A DNA stretch of 64,000 nt from UBA5078 sp033721235 (GTDB lineage: Bacteria; Pseudomonadota; Gammaproteobacteria; Pseudomonadales; Pseudohongiellaceae). The position numbers and the translations under genes were made by a program. The stretch lies in the NCBI GenBank assembly GCA_033721235.1, contig JAWWAY010000013.1, positions 1 to 64,000 of the forward strand, in the 5' to 3' direction. Below the pieces are notes generated by a model. That model was given only the letters and a program-made list of their open reading frames with translations, searched no databases and was not told where the DNA came from. Below, one piece after another: positions 35,364 through 43,350 of the stretch; positions within the stretch are counted from its first letter, which is position 1; every line of letters begins with the position of its first letter.

Positions 35364-36287
35364 ATGCACAATGGTCATCATTCAGCACGGCAGCGTCGTG
35401 TTCGAAACACGGTGACGACAGCTGTCTTCGCAGTGCTCGCACAAGCAAGCTACGCACAACAATTTGCAGAAACAGCGTTAAGCATTGTGCACGATGACAA
35501 TATCACTAAGGGCTTTCTGAGCTCTGACACCTACAGTGACACCAGCGCCCAACTTGGTATAAGTGCAGGGCATTTATTTCTTCTTCCCAGCAATGACACG
35601 CTCACACTCTTTGCTGATATCAAGGGGCAAGCTTTCAACAAGCTCGAAGGATTAGATTCTCAGTCCTTAGTGTTAGGCACGTCTTTTCAGCGTAAATTTG
35701 GCCTCGGCGCCTACGCCACTGTTTTCAATGCCACCGCTAGCTGGGAATATGTAGACAATACGGGCAAGACTCGTGATCGACACATCAATACCCTAGAGTT
35801 AAAACTGCGCAAGCGCTTGAGCCCACAGTGGATGTTCCAGGCTGGTGCCAGTAAAGAGATAATCGAAGGTATTCATGACGGCTGGCGTTACCAAAGTCAC
35901 TATAGTTCTGAAAACGATATTTACGACTTCGATCAACAATCGCTGTTTCTAGCTTTGGAGTACGGTTTCAGTAATTTTAGCACCCTAGGGGTGGAATATG
36001 CCTTGCAGGATGGTTACACGATATCCAGTGCACTGGCACCGAACCCACAGCTACTAGCGATTTCCCGAGCGCTCACACTAGACCCCGCAATTGAACAAGC
36101 CAGCGGTTTGAATCAGGTTGCCTATTCGATAAAAACCAGAGCCCATATATTGAGTGTGAATTGGAGCATTCCGATTGGCGTTGATTCATCACTGACACTG
36201 CTCGCCTCACGACAACAAATCATTGCCAGACAAGGGGTGGACTACAGCAATAATCAGCTCGGTGTCAGCCTACTACATAGCTTCTAG
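35364..36287 (+). CDS. Outer membrane beta-barrel protein
   Basis: 307 residues. A basic N-terminus and signal peptide (TAVFAVLAQASYAQQ) are followed by amphipathic strands alternating with turns, and the protein ends in QLGVSLLHSF, the aromatic C-terminal residue used by the BAM machinery. Strands such as HDDNITKGF and NTLELKLRKRL suggest a porin or surface-presented barrel of about 12-14 strands; no named family could be assigned. It ends the M16-ABC-FG-GAP run 72 bases after the small membrane protein, and its stop overlaps the stop of the convergent histidine kinase. Confidence 0.75.
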   Translation: MHNGHHSARQRRVRNTVTTAVFAVLAQASYAQQFAETALSIVHDDNITKGFLSSDTYSDTSAQLGISAGHLFLLPSNDTLTLFADIKGQAFNKLEGLDSQSLVLGTSFQRKFGLGAYATVFNATASWEYVDNTGKTRDRHINTLELKLRKRLSPQWMFQAGASKEIIEGIHDGWRYQSHYSSENDIYDFDQQSLFLALEYGFSNFSTLGVEYALQDGYTISSALAPNPQLLAISRALTLDPAIEQASGLNQVAYSIKTRAHILSVNWSIPIGVDSSLTLLASRQQIIARQGVDYSNNQLGVSLLHSF

Positions 36288-38536
36288 TGGTCTAATACCT
36301 CGCGTATTTTCGCAGCCAGCTCTGCTCGCTGAAAAGGCTTGCTTAATAGTGTAACACCCTGCTGCAAGCGCCCAGAATTTAACACCGCCTGCTCGGTATA
36401 GCCGGACATAAACAATACTTTCATATTGGGTCGAGAGTCTAATACCGCTTCCGCTAACTGAGCACCATTCATACCGCCTGGCATAATGACATCGGTAAGA
36501 AGCAGGTCAAACTCTTGCCCACTATTTACTATTTCCATTGCCGCTATACCATCAGGCGCATCTAATACTTTGTAGCCCAGTTGAGCCAACATTAGTTTGG
36601 CATACTCACGCACCAAATCATCGTCCTCTACCAGCAATACGGTCTCAGTACCACCGACGACTTTGGGCATCTCTCGTGGGCGTTCTTGCTCGACATCCGT
36701 ACTTAGGGGGAGGTAGAGAGTGACCGTAGTCCCTTCATCAATCTCGGAATAAAGGCTGATATGGCCGTTAGACTGCTTAACAAAGCCATATACCATGCTC
36801 AAACCTAGGCCACTGCCCTTTGCTGGCCCTTTAGTCGTAAAGAATGGATCGAACACTTTAGCAATTAGAGTACTTGGTATTCCGCTGCCGCTATCGGAAA
36901 GGCTCAATACCACATACTCCCCAGGCGAAACTTCAGAGCGAGAATCCGCGTACTCTTCATCTAGGGCCCGGGTACTCGTCTCGACGGTTAAAGTACCGCC
37001 GTTGGGCATTGCATCGCGGGAATTGGCACAGATACACAGCAATGCAGACTCCAACTGAACGGGGTCAATGAGCGCTGCCGCATCGGTGTTAAGCGTAAAC
37101 TTTAACTCGATATCATCAGTGAGGGCCTGACGCATCAGGTTTTCCATGCCTTTTACGAGCTCAGAAACTCTTGTTACCTGAGGCTCTAATGCCTGCTTAC
37201 GCGCAAACGCTAACAGGCGGCGGGTTAGCTCCGCTCCCCTGTCCGCGGCAGCCTGAACCATTCTCGCCAAGCCCTGCAGCTCGGGCTGACTGCTCAGGCC
37301 CTCGTTTAGCACCTCCGCATTGCCAACGATTACCGTGAGCAAATTATTAAAATCATGGGCCACACCGCCCGTTAGCTGTCCTAGGGCCTCGAAGTGCTGT
37401 GTCTCCTTTAGCCTATTGTCCATTGCTCTTTGCTGGGTTGCATCGCGAAAATAGATAGCGAGACCATCTGCCGAAGGGAATGCCCGCGCGTCAAACCACT
37501 TATGCAATGGCTTGTATTCAGCCGATATTAGTTGCGTCGTTTGATCTTCCACCGCCTTCTTGAAGCTGGCAACAAATTCACTCGCCTCGGGAAATTCTTC
37601 GAGAAAGTTCTTACCTATCAAGTGATCTCGTTGAATGTTTAGCAAAGATTCAGCGGTACCATTTAAATAGGTTACGCGCCAGTCGTGATCGACCGTCATG
37701 AACGCATCGGTAATGCTCTCAAGTGTATCAACAAGACGGTTCGCAAGCCTTCTAGCATCCTGCAATAGCATTCTTTGATGGTGGATATCGATGGTCGCTC
37801 CATACCATTTAATGATATCGCCATTTTTATCCAACAGAGGACGCGCTTGGCTAAGATGCCAGCGATAAGAGCCGTCCTTATTGAGTAGGCGATACTCCCG
37901 TACGTATTCGCTCGCGGTTTGATTGGCCACGCGCCAAGCCGCAGACACCATATTCCTATCTGCCGCGTGAATGGCCACTCTCCAGCATTCTGAGAGAATC
38001 AGGTCGGTGTCTTCACTTAGGCCGGTATAGCTGAAGAAACTAGCACTAGTATAGTCGGTAATGCCATCCGCATCGGCAGTCCATACAATAAGAGGCATAG
38101 CGTCGGCCAACAGATCAAAATTCTGCTGGCTCTTTGCCAGTGCTTCTTCGTTGATTTTTTCCCGGGTAATATCAGCAATATACCCTTGTAATACCTTCGA
38201 GGACTCCCCCTCTAGCGTGATCGCCTCACCGATCTCGCGTACCCACTTTATTGTGCCGCTCTTAGTCTTAATTCTGTAGGTACAACGAAAGTCCTTCTTT
38301 GCTCTAACAGCTTTAGCTACCAGCTGTTGAACCATGCTTCGATCTTCCGGAAGGATAATGGATGCGTAAGAGAGCTTAGAGTTCTCCAGAAGATCTAGTG
38401 CTGGGTAGCCCGTTAGCGCTTCACAGGCATCACTGAGATAAAGCATTGTCCAGGCCGGATCGATCTTACACCGATACACCAGCCCAGGGATTTGTTGCAG
38501 TAGTAACTGCTGATCGAGCGGAAAACTTTGTTTCAC
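36284..38536 (-). CDS. PAS-domain hybrid sensor histidine kinase
   Basis: 750 residues with a GTG start and a GGGAAGAG site. No transmembrane helix is seen, so it is cytoplasmic. In order: three PAS/PAC domains (about 10-130, 140-260, 270-385), HisKA with the phospho-His in GGVAHDFNN (H394), HATPase_c with ANSRDAMPNGG and GSGLGLSMVYGF, and a C-terminal receiver with EDDD at its start and Asp682 in LLLTDVIMPGG. It belongs to the hybrid class with the phosphorelay ending on its own receiver; a downstream Hpt or regulator is not in the window. It is monocistronic, with a palindrome upstream. The ligand of the PAS domains is unknown. Confidence 0.92.
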   Translation of the reverse strand: MKQSFPLDQQLLLQQIPGLVYRCKIDPAWTMLYLSDACEALTGYPALDLLENSKLSYASIILPEDRSMVQQLVAKAVRAKKDFRCTYRIKTKSGTIKWVREIGEAITLEGESSKVLQGYIADITREKINEEALAKSQQNFDLLADAMPLIVWTADADGITDYTSASFFSYTGLSEDTDLILSECWRVAIHAADRNMVSAAWRVANQTASEYVREYRLLNKDGSYRWHLSQARPLLDKNGDIIKWYGATIDIHHQRMLLQDARRLANRLVDTLESITDAFMTVDHDWRVTYLNGTAESLLNIQRDHLIGKNFLEEFPEASEFVASFKKAVEDQTTQLISAEYKPLHKWFDARAFPSADGLAIYFRDATQQRAMDNRLKETQHFEALGQLTGGVAHDFNNLLTVIVGNAEVLNEGLSSQPELQGLARMVQAAADRGAELTRRLLAFARKQALEPQVTRVSELVKGMENLMRQALTDDIELKFTLNTDAAALIDPVQLESALLCICANSRDAMPNGGTLTVETSTRALDEEYADSRSEVSPGEYVVLSLSDSGSGIPSTLIAKVFDPFFTTKGPAKGSGLGLSMVYGFVKQSNGHISLYSEIDEGTTVTLYLPLSTDVEQERPREMPKVVGGTETVLLVEDDDLVREYAKLMLAQLGYKVLDAPDGIAAMEIVNSGQEFDLLLTDVIMPGGMNGAQLAEAVLDSRPNMKVLFMSGYTEQAVLNSGRLQQGVTLLSKPFQRAELAAKIREVLDH

Positions 38537-38559
38537 AATTTTGACTCTTCCCGTGTCTT

Positions 38560-38578
38560 ACTGAAACGATGTTTCAGT
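38560..38578 (-). promoter_or_regulatory. Palindrome upstream of histidine kinase, candidate operator
   Basis: ACTGAAAC-GAT-GTTTCAGT is a perfect 8-bp inverted repeat 23 bases upstream of the GTG start of the kinase gene, in the position of a repressor site. Confidence 0.4.
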
Positions 38579-38899
38579 TGTGATTGCGTCAGATATCTAT
38601 GCATCTGTTTACCCTTACGCTATGGCACAAAATGCCGAACTAGGCTCCCGAACACTACCGGCAAATGACAACTCAAGAAACAATATTTGCGAGGAAAGTG
38701 CCATTTTTAAAGACACTCTGCCACGCAAACCGCGAGCGGGGCTCCCACTTAATGGAGTATCGCCGTCTAATACGAGACAGCAGTTAAAACGACAGAGCAC
38801 TCTGAAAGTACACTACTTCTAAATATTTGCCAAATTGGACAATCGGCGAAAGGGACAGGATGCGGCCAAAAGATAAGAACGGCCATGTTCTATCATGAT

Positions 38900-38930
38900 A
38901 GCCATAAGCTCCAAGGCGGGGCTTATGGCT
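38900..38930 (-). terminator. Hairpin downstream of chemoreceptor gene
   Basis: Perfect 10-bp arms AGCCATAAGC/GCTTATGGCT with an 11-base loop, just beyond the minus-strand stop at 38943. There is no long U-run. Confidence 0.5.
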
Positions 38931-38942
38931 TTGTGTTGTATC

Positions 38943-41132
38943 TTAAGAATGAGCAACAGCGCTGACCTGAAAACCGCCGGCTAATCGGTGCAGGCTCGTA
39001 GATGTGCTCTTCAACCTATCGGAGCTTGTATAGAGCGCCCGAATCACATTCTGCATCTCACCTGAAGCTTGTGCAACTTCTCGTACATGGTGCCCATGCT
39101 GCTGACTACTTTGCTCTATCTGCTGAATAGCGTCGAACATTCTGGCAACCACTTCGTGCAAACCAGAGTTATCGGAGCTTGCCTCTTCCGCCAGCTTTAG
39201 CCCTCTATCCACATCTTGAACACTGGATTCCATAAAGTCTGCAGCCTGCTTAGCCTCCAATTGAATGCTTTCTACCTTATCACCAATCTCTTGTGCCGCT
39301 TGAGCAGTGCGAGCGGCCAGATCCCTCACTTCTTCTGCGACCACAGAGAACCCTCTACCGTGCTCACCGGCTCTAGCCGCCTCGATGGCAGCATTAAGTG
39401 CAAGCAAATTTGTCTGGCTAGTAATATTCGATATTAGGGACACCATACCGCCAATTTCCGACGTACTGACATTGAGCGTTTGGATAGTAGCCGCCGTCTT
39501 CTCAACTACGTCTCTAATAGATTGAGTGCCACTACTCACAGATTCAAACTGATTTCTAGCATCCCTTACAACACTCTCCATAACGTCCTTCATCTTAGTG
39601 GCAGTCCCAGAGGCTGTCCCTATTTCGTTCAATTGGCTCTCCATAAGGTTCAGCATTTGCTCCATTGCAGCAGCCACCTGCTCGGTCGTAGCGTTCGCGT
39701 CGTGATTCCTATCCATCATTTGCTCACTATTAACTTTAACTTCATCCGCCGCTCTTACCACTTCGCCTATTACAGTATCTAAATTGTCGATAAAACTATT
39801 CGTCCAACGTCCAAGCTCTCCAGTCTCGTCTGGCTTTAACTTTGTGACGTCTAAACGTTGACGTAAATTACCCCCACCCTCAGCAACTGCGTGAATAATC
39901 TCCGTCATTTTTTCTAATCGTCTAGACAATTTTCGCGGGCCATAGTGGCGAAACATCAAGGCGCCCAAGCCGAACATTGATAAGGTACTAAATTGCGTCA
40001 CCCACAAAGGAAGACTCGTGAATAGATGCATAGCAGCGTTTGCGCCGATAACCGTAAATACGGTTAAGAAATAAAGTGCCATCATCTTCAGGCTGATAGA
40101 GCGAAACCGGTACACCTCTTCTAAATCGCCCTCACACATCATGCCCCATCGATCCCTAGAGCCTTTTAGGGTGAAGGTAACCCCCTTTCCAATAACCGGT
40201 ATATGGCGGTAGTCAGAGTAGCCCGGATAGGTCACAAATAGATTACTGCCCTTGGAGATAGTCTCTCTCACACCAGGGTGCAAACGAGAGGTCGCGGGGT
40301 CGGTAAACCTAACTTCAAACTCTGTATGACGCTGCACTCTCACAACACCCCAATCAGTGTGAATACCGCTCTTTAGATTCTCCCCATGCGAAAAGGTATT
40401 GTCCTCGAAACGTGAACGCGACAACGCGGCCCCTACACTAATTGATGGATCAAACCGTGGCTCGACCATAAAAATATAATTATCGCCTGACTCTGTATAT
40501 ATATGCCCTGCTTCTCGCTGAATAAGATCACCTATCACGTCGTTGGGAACACGTGCACATAGACATCCTTTTCCGCCTTGAGGTAAGTCTAATGGGAGAT
40601 AGAACATCAGGGTTACTTCATCGTGAAACTTAGAGCTAGAGGGGCCTATGGCCAGGGTCTGTGGATCAACGTAGGGACCGTGAAGAAAGGCTTCCTTTAA
40701 GCCTTCGCTAACAGCCTTTGGGTTAAGATCTCGAGCCCCCTTTCGACCACTATAAGTCGTTTCCAACACCATGCCATCGGCATCGATAATAAAATACTCA
40801 GACACATCCAGTGAGCGGCGAAGTTGATTCTCTAGAACCTTGGCGTCTAAGTAGCGATTCTGTTTTAGTTGAGATGCGAGAGTATCCAAAGACTCCCATA
40901 GAGAGTTGGTCCATTGCTGTAGAATCTTCATCCTTGTGTTAGCAATGCTTTCGAAGGCTTTTTCAACGATAGGATAGCGTGACTTATTCAACCAACAGGA
41001 CCAAGCCATTTTGATCTTGCCATTAACTCCGAACCAGTTTAACCAATTTCTTTCACTGCGAGACAAGGACATCTCTTCGCTTTTCAGCCGCACTTTCTTA
41101 CTCCCATAGGTAGAGCGGCATCCAGTCCGCAT
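38943..41132 (-). CDS. Methyl-accepting chemotaxis protein with N-terminal Cache-like domain
   Basis: 729 residues. About 30-330 form a PAS/Cache-like ligand domain (SEYFIIDADGMVLETTYSGRKG; GRDNYIF-type strands). Two hydrophobic segments follow at about 345-390, then HAMP (EKMTEIIHAVAEGGGNLRQRLD), and the cytoplasmic signalling helices with the universal tip ITSQTNLLALNAAIEAARAGE. No hydrophobic helix is visible at the N-terminus, so the sensor domain precedes both membrane helices and would be cytoplasmic, unlike classic receptors. The start ATG 41132 is kept; ATG 41072 is possible. No CheA/CheW genes are nearby. It should modulate flagellar or pilus taxis. Confidence 0.9.
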   Translation of the reverse strand: MRTGCRSTYGSKKVRLKSEEMSLSRSERNWLNWFGVNGKIKMAWSCWLNKSRYPIVEKAFESIANTRMKILQQWTNSLWESLDTLASQLKQNRYLDAKVLENQLRRSLDVSEYFIIDADGMVLETTYSGRKGARDLNPKAVSEGLKEAFLHGPYVDPQTLAIGPSSSKFHDEVTLMFYLPLDLPQGGKGCLCARVPNDVIGDLIQREAGHIYTESGDNYIFMVEPRFDPSISVGAALSRSRFEDNTFSHGENLKSGIHTDWGVVRVQRHTEFEVRFTDPATSRLHPGVRETISKGSNLFVTYPGYSDYRHIPVIGKGVTFTLKGSRDRWGMMCEGDLEEVYRFRSISLKMMALYFLTVFTVIGANAAMHLFTSLPLWVTQFSTLSMFGLGALMFRHYGPRKLSRRLEKMTEIIHAVAEGGGNLRQRLDVTKLKPDETGELGRWTNSFIDNLDTVIGEVVRAADEVKVNSEQMMDRNHDANATTEQVAAAMEQMLNLMESQLNEIGTASGTATKMKDVMESVVRDARNQFESVSSGTQSIRDVVEKTAATIQTLNVSTSEIGGMVSLISNITSQTNLLALNAAIEAARAGEHGRGFSVVAEEVRDLAARTAQAAQEIGDKVESIQLEAKQAADFMESSVQDVDRGLKLAEEASSDNSGLHEVVARMFDAIQQIEQSSQQHGHHVREVAQASGEMQNVIRALYTSSDRLKSTSTSLHRLAGGFQVSAVAHS

Positions 41133-41489
41133 TGACTTATAGATCCTATGGGCGAACTAGTTAGCAGGAACTAGGCCAATTACAGAGGCCCAGCAAAATA
41201 GCAAGGGAATCAATAAGATGAGTATTTCGAAAAGGGGGCAAATACAATCTTTCTACGACCGCAGCCTTAAGAAGATCCATTTCAGTGCACTAGCCAGCAG
41301 AAATGACCTGCTTTAAGTCACAGAGTACGAAAAAATATTTAGATACTCTAAAAATATTTTCACTCAATACATGTACTATAAACACATCAAATATAGATCG
41401 CTAGCAACGTATTCAATAGACAAATTCGGCAATGCAAGAAGAGTGTGTGAATCGCCATTGCAAGCTATATAGATTATAATTTTGCCTCT
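41133..41489. other. Intergenic region upstream of GST gene
   Basis: No gene found. The region is AT-rich, with two copies of AAAAATATTT near 41330-41360. TATAAT at 41475-41480 is a perfect -10 box only nine bases before the GST start. Confidence 0.5.
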
Positions 41490-42137
41490 ATGCGTACTAG
41501 CTGCCACCCAATACTATACTCGTTTCGTCGCTGCCCTTATGCAATGCGCGCTCGGCTGGCCCTGCGTTTCGCAGGCATTACAGTCGAACTACGCGAGGTC
41601 ATACTCAAGGACAAACCGGCCCAGCTGATTCAAATAAGCCCCAAGGGAACGGTGCCGGTGATGCAATTACTCGACGGCAGGGTCATTGATGAGAGTATAG
41701 AAGTCGCCTATTGGGCATTAGAGACAAGCGACCCTCTTAGCCTTATTCCCAAACAAGACGCTATTGATGAATGCAAGGCGCTTATTCACGACTGCGATTA
41801 CGACTTCAAGCAGTGGCTGGATAAATACAAATATGCCGATAGGCACCCACAATACCCCATAGAGCACTACCGCGAAGAGGGAGAGAAGTATCTGGCGCGC
41901 CTTGAGGCGCGTCTGCAATGCCAAAAATATTTGTTAGCCGCTGACAGTTCCTTAGCAGACATTGCCATCATGCCTTTTGTTAGGCAATTTGCGATGGTGG
42001 ATATGAAGTGGTTCGAAGACAGTCAATACACAGCCTTGAAGCGATGGTTGACGCACTGGCTGCAAAGCGAGGACTTTCTAGCCATAATGAAGAAATATCC
42101 ACAATGGCAAGAAGGACAGGAGATTACGCTACTATAG
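41490..42137 (+). CDS. Glutathione S-transferase family protein
   Basis: 215 residues. The N-terminal thioredoxin-like half begins ILYSFRRCPYAMRARLALRFAGI with the CPYAMR active-site segment and the cis-Pro/GTVPVMQLLDGRVIDESIEV glutathione-binding loop. The helical C-terminal half ends QWQEGQEITLL. It probably conjugates or reduces electrophiles with glutathione; the substrate is unknown. A perfect TATAAT nine bases before the ATG and no ribosome site suggest a leaderless or very short-leader transcript. It converges on the TetR gene, with a 6-bp GCGCAA/TTGCGC hairpin between the stops. Confidence 0.9.
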   Translation: MRTSCHPILYSFRRCPYAMRARLALRFAGITVELREVILKDKPAQLIQISPKGTVPVMQLLDGRVIDESIEVAYWALETSDPLSLIPKQDAIDECKALIHDCDYDFKQWLDKYKYADRHPQYPIEHYREEGEKYLARLEARLQCQKYLLAADSSLADIAIMPFVRQFAMVDMKWFEDSQYTALKRWLTHWLQSEDFLAIMKKYPQWQEGQEITLL

Positions 42138-42149
42138 GGCTTGATGAGA

Positions 42150-42164
42150 GCGCAAACCTTGCGC
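42150..42164. terminator. Short hairpin between convergent GST and TetR genes
   Basis: GCGCAA-ACC-TTGCGC, a perfect but short stem without a U-tract. Confidence 0.3.
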
Positions 42165-42169
42165 CCAAA

Positions 42170-42820
42170 CTATATGGCTTGAATATTCGTATCCGAACCT
42201 TTCGCTAAGCTTTCCATATCGATGGCGGCCCTCATCCAAAAATCAAAAGCCGCAAAAACACACTGTTCTTTTGTCATGCCAATTTTTTCATAGGTTTTGG
42301 CCTGCGCTGAGGCCGTCATCAGAATGAAATAACTCGACCAAGCGAACTCTGCATTCACATCGCTTTTAAGATACGGAGATAGACGCTCTTTCATGGCTCC
42401 CATACGATTATATAGAGAGCTCACATACACTTGGTAAAGATCAGGAAAGTCGGATTTTAGATCGACCCAAAACTGAGTTGAGAACTGCGCGTCATTATCT
42501 ACCCAAACCTTTACCCAGTATCGCAGAACCGTTAGCAAGTCGCCCTTATACTTTTCTATAGGCTTGCGTATCCGCATCTCCCAACGGATGACCAGCTCTT
42601 GCACCAACTCTCTCTTATTAGCAAAGACCTTATACAAAGTCTTGGTGCTCATGCGCAGGTCCGAGGCTAGATCAGCCATGGAGATATCTCTTATTCCGCT
42701 AGTCTTTGCGCGACGAGAAAACGCCTCTACAATGCTAAAAGCTAATTCTGGATCGCTCTTAGATTCAAGGCTACTGACGAGCGTAGCCTTTGGCAAAGGA
42801 ACTATATTGGTTGGTATCAT
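42170..42820 (-). CDS. TetR/AcrR family transcriptional regulator
   Basis: 216 residues. The N-terminal helix-turn-helix is SMADLASDLRMSTKTLYKVFANKRELVQELV (about 48-78), the TetR_N pattern with KTLYxxFxxKxxL. The rest is a helical ligand-binding region with no recognisable subclass; I read no strong similarity there. It lies 41 bases downstream of the VOC gene on the same strand as the DUF1592 run, so it may be cotranscribed and control it, perhaps through the AT-rich region at 47661-47884. The ligand is unknown. Confidence 0.85.
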   Translation of the reverse strand: MIPTNIVPLPKATLVSSLESKSDPELAFSIVEAFSRRAKTSGIRDISMADLASDLRMSTKTLYKVFANKRELVQELVIRWEMRIRKPIEKYKGDLLTVLRYWVKVWVDNDAQFSTQFWVDLKSDFPDLYQVYVSSLYNRMGAMKERLSPYLKSDVNAEFAWSSYFILMTASAQAKTYEKIGMTKEQCVFAAFDFWMRAAIDMESLAKGSDTNIQAI

Positions 42821-42861
42821 TGACAGTGCGCCTTGATGCGTTTTTGTGACTGAATCGTAAG

Positions 42862-43332
42862 CTAAGGTCTTTGGTACAGCTCAATTTTATATCCGTCAGG
42901 ATCGCGAATAAAATTGGTTCCCTCTACAATTTTATCAGGAGTATAACCGGCGGCAGCAACGCGTTCGGCCATTGCCTTTCCATTTGGGACCACAATCACG
43001 ATATTACCAAATTCACTGGCGCCGGGCACTACTTCGCCTTCACGAATTACCACTAGCGTGGCATCTCGCACACTTCCGGTGGCGCTTAACAAGTATTCAT
43101 GAGCGGGCCCTTCTCTCGGGATTCGAGCTCCCACTTTCAGGCCCAGCACCTCGGTATAGAATTTCAGCGATGTCTCTAAATCGCTGACCCTAATTCCTAC
43201 GCCCGAGATACGGATTGGACGCTGCTCTTCGCTAAGAGCTGGGAGAGCATCATCTGAGCTTACAATCCCCGCCATAAACAACATATAGGCAGCAATGATT
43301 ACTCGAATACATTCAAACTTTGATTTTTTCAT
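42862..43332 (-). CDS. Exported VOC (glyoxalase-fold) protein
   Basis: 156 residues. A signal peptide (IRVIIAAYMLFMAGIVSSDD) is present, unusual for the VOC superfamily, which is usually cytoplasmic. The single VOC domain has ISGVGIRVSDLETSLKFYTEVLGL at the start and GTNFIRDPDGYKIELYQRP at the end, with the typical second-half metal Glu. A dimer would form the active site. Glyoxalase, dioxygenase or ring-cleaving roles are all possible. It follows the unnamed 416-residue exported protein by 18 bases and precedes the TetR gene. Confidence 0.85.
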   Translation of the reverse strand: MKKSKFECIRVIIAAYMLFMAGIVSSDDALPALSEEQRPIRISGVGIRVSDLETSLKFYTEVLGLKVGARIPREGPAHEYLLSATGSVRDATLVVIREGEVVPGASEFGNIVIVVPNGKAMAERVAAAGYTPDKIVEGTNFIRDPDGYKIELYQRP

Positions 43333-43350
43333 TATTGTTTGACTCTCGCA

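Larger units (their letters stand above)
38537..38942. other. Intergenic region between histidine kinase and chemoreceptor genes
   Basis: No convincing gene: an 80-codon open frame at 38580-38822 (GTG start) has no ribosome site or recognisable family and I do not call it. Two inverted repeats are described separately. Confidence 0.5.

Noticed and set aside
38580..38822. 80-codon open frame between kinase and chemoreceptor genes
   Set aside because: GTG start without ribosome site, no hydrophobic or domain pattern, and it overlaps the upstream regulatory palindrome region.
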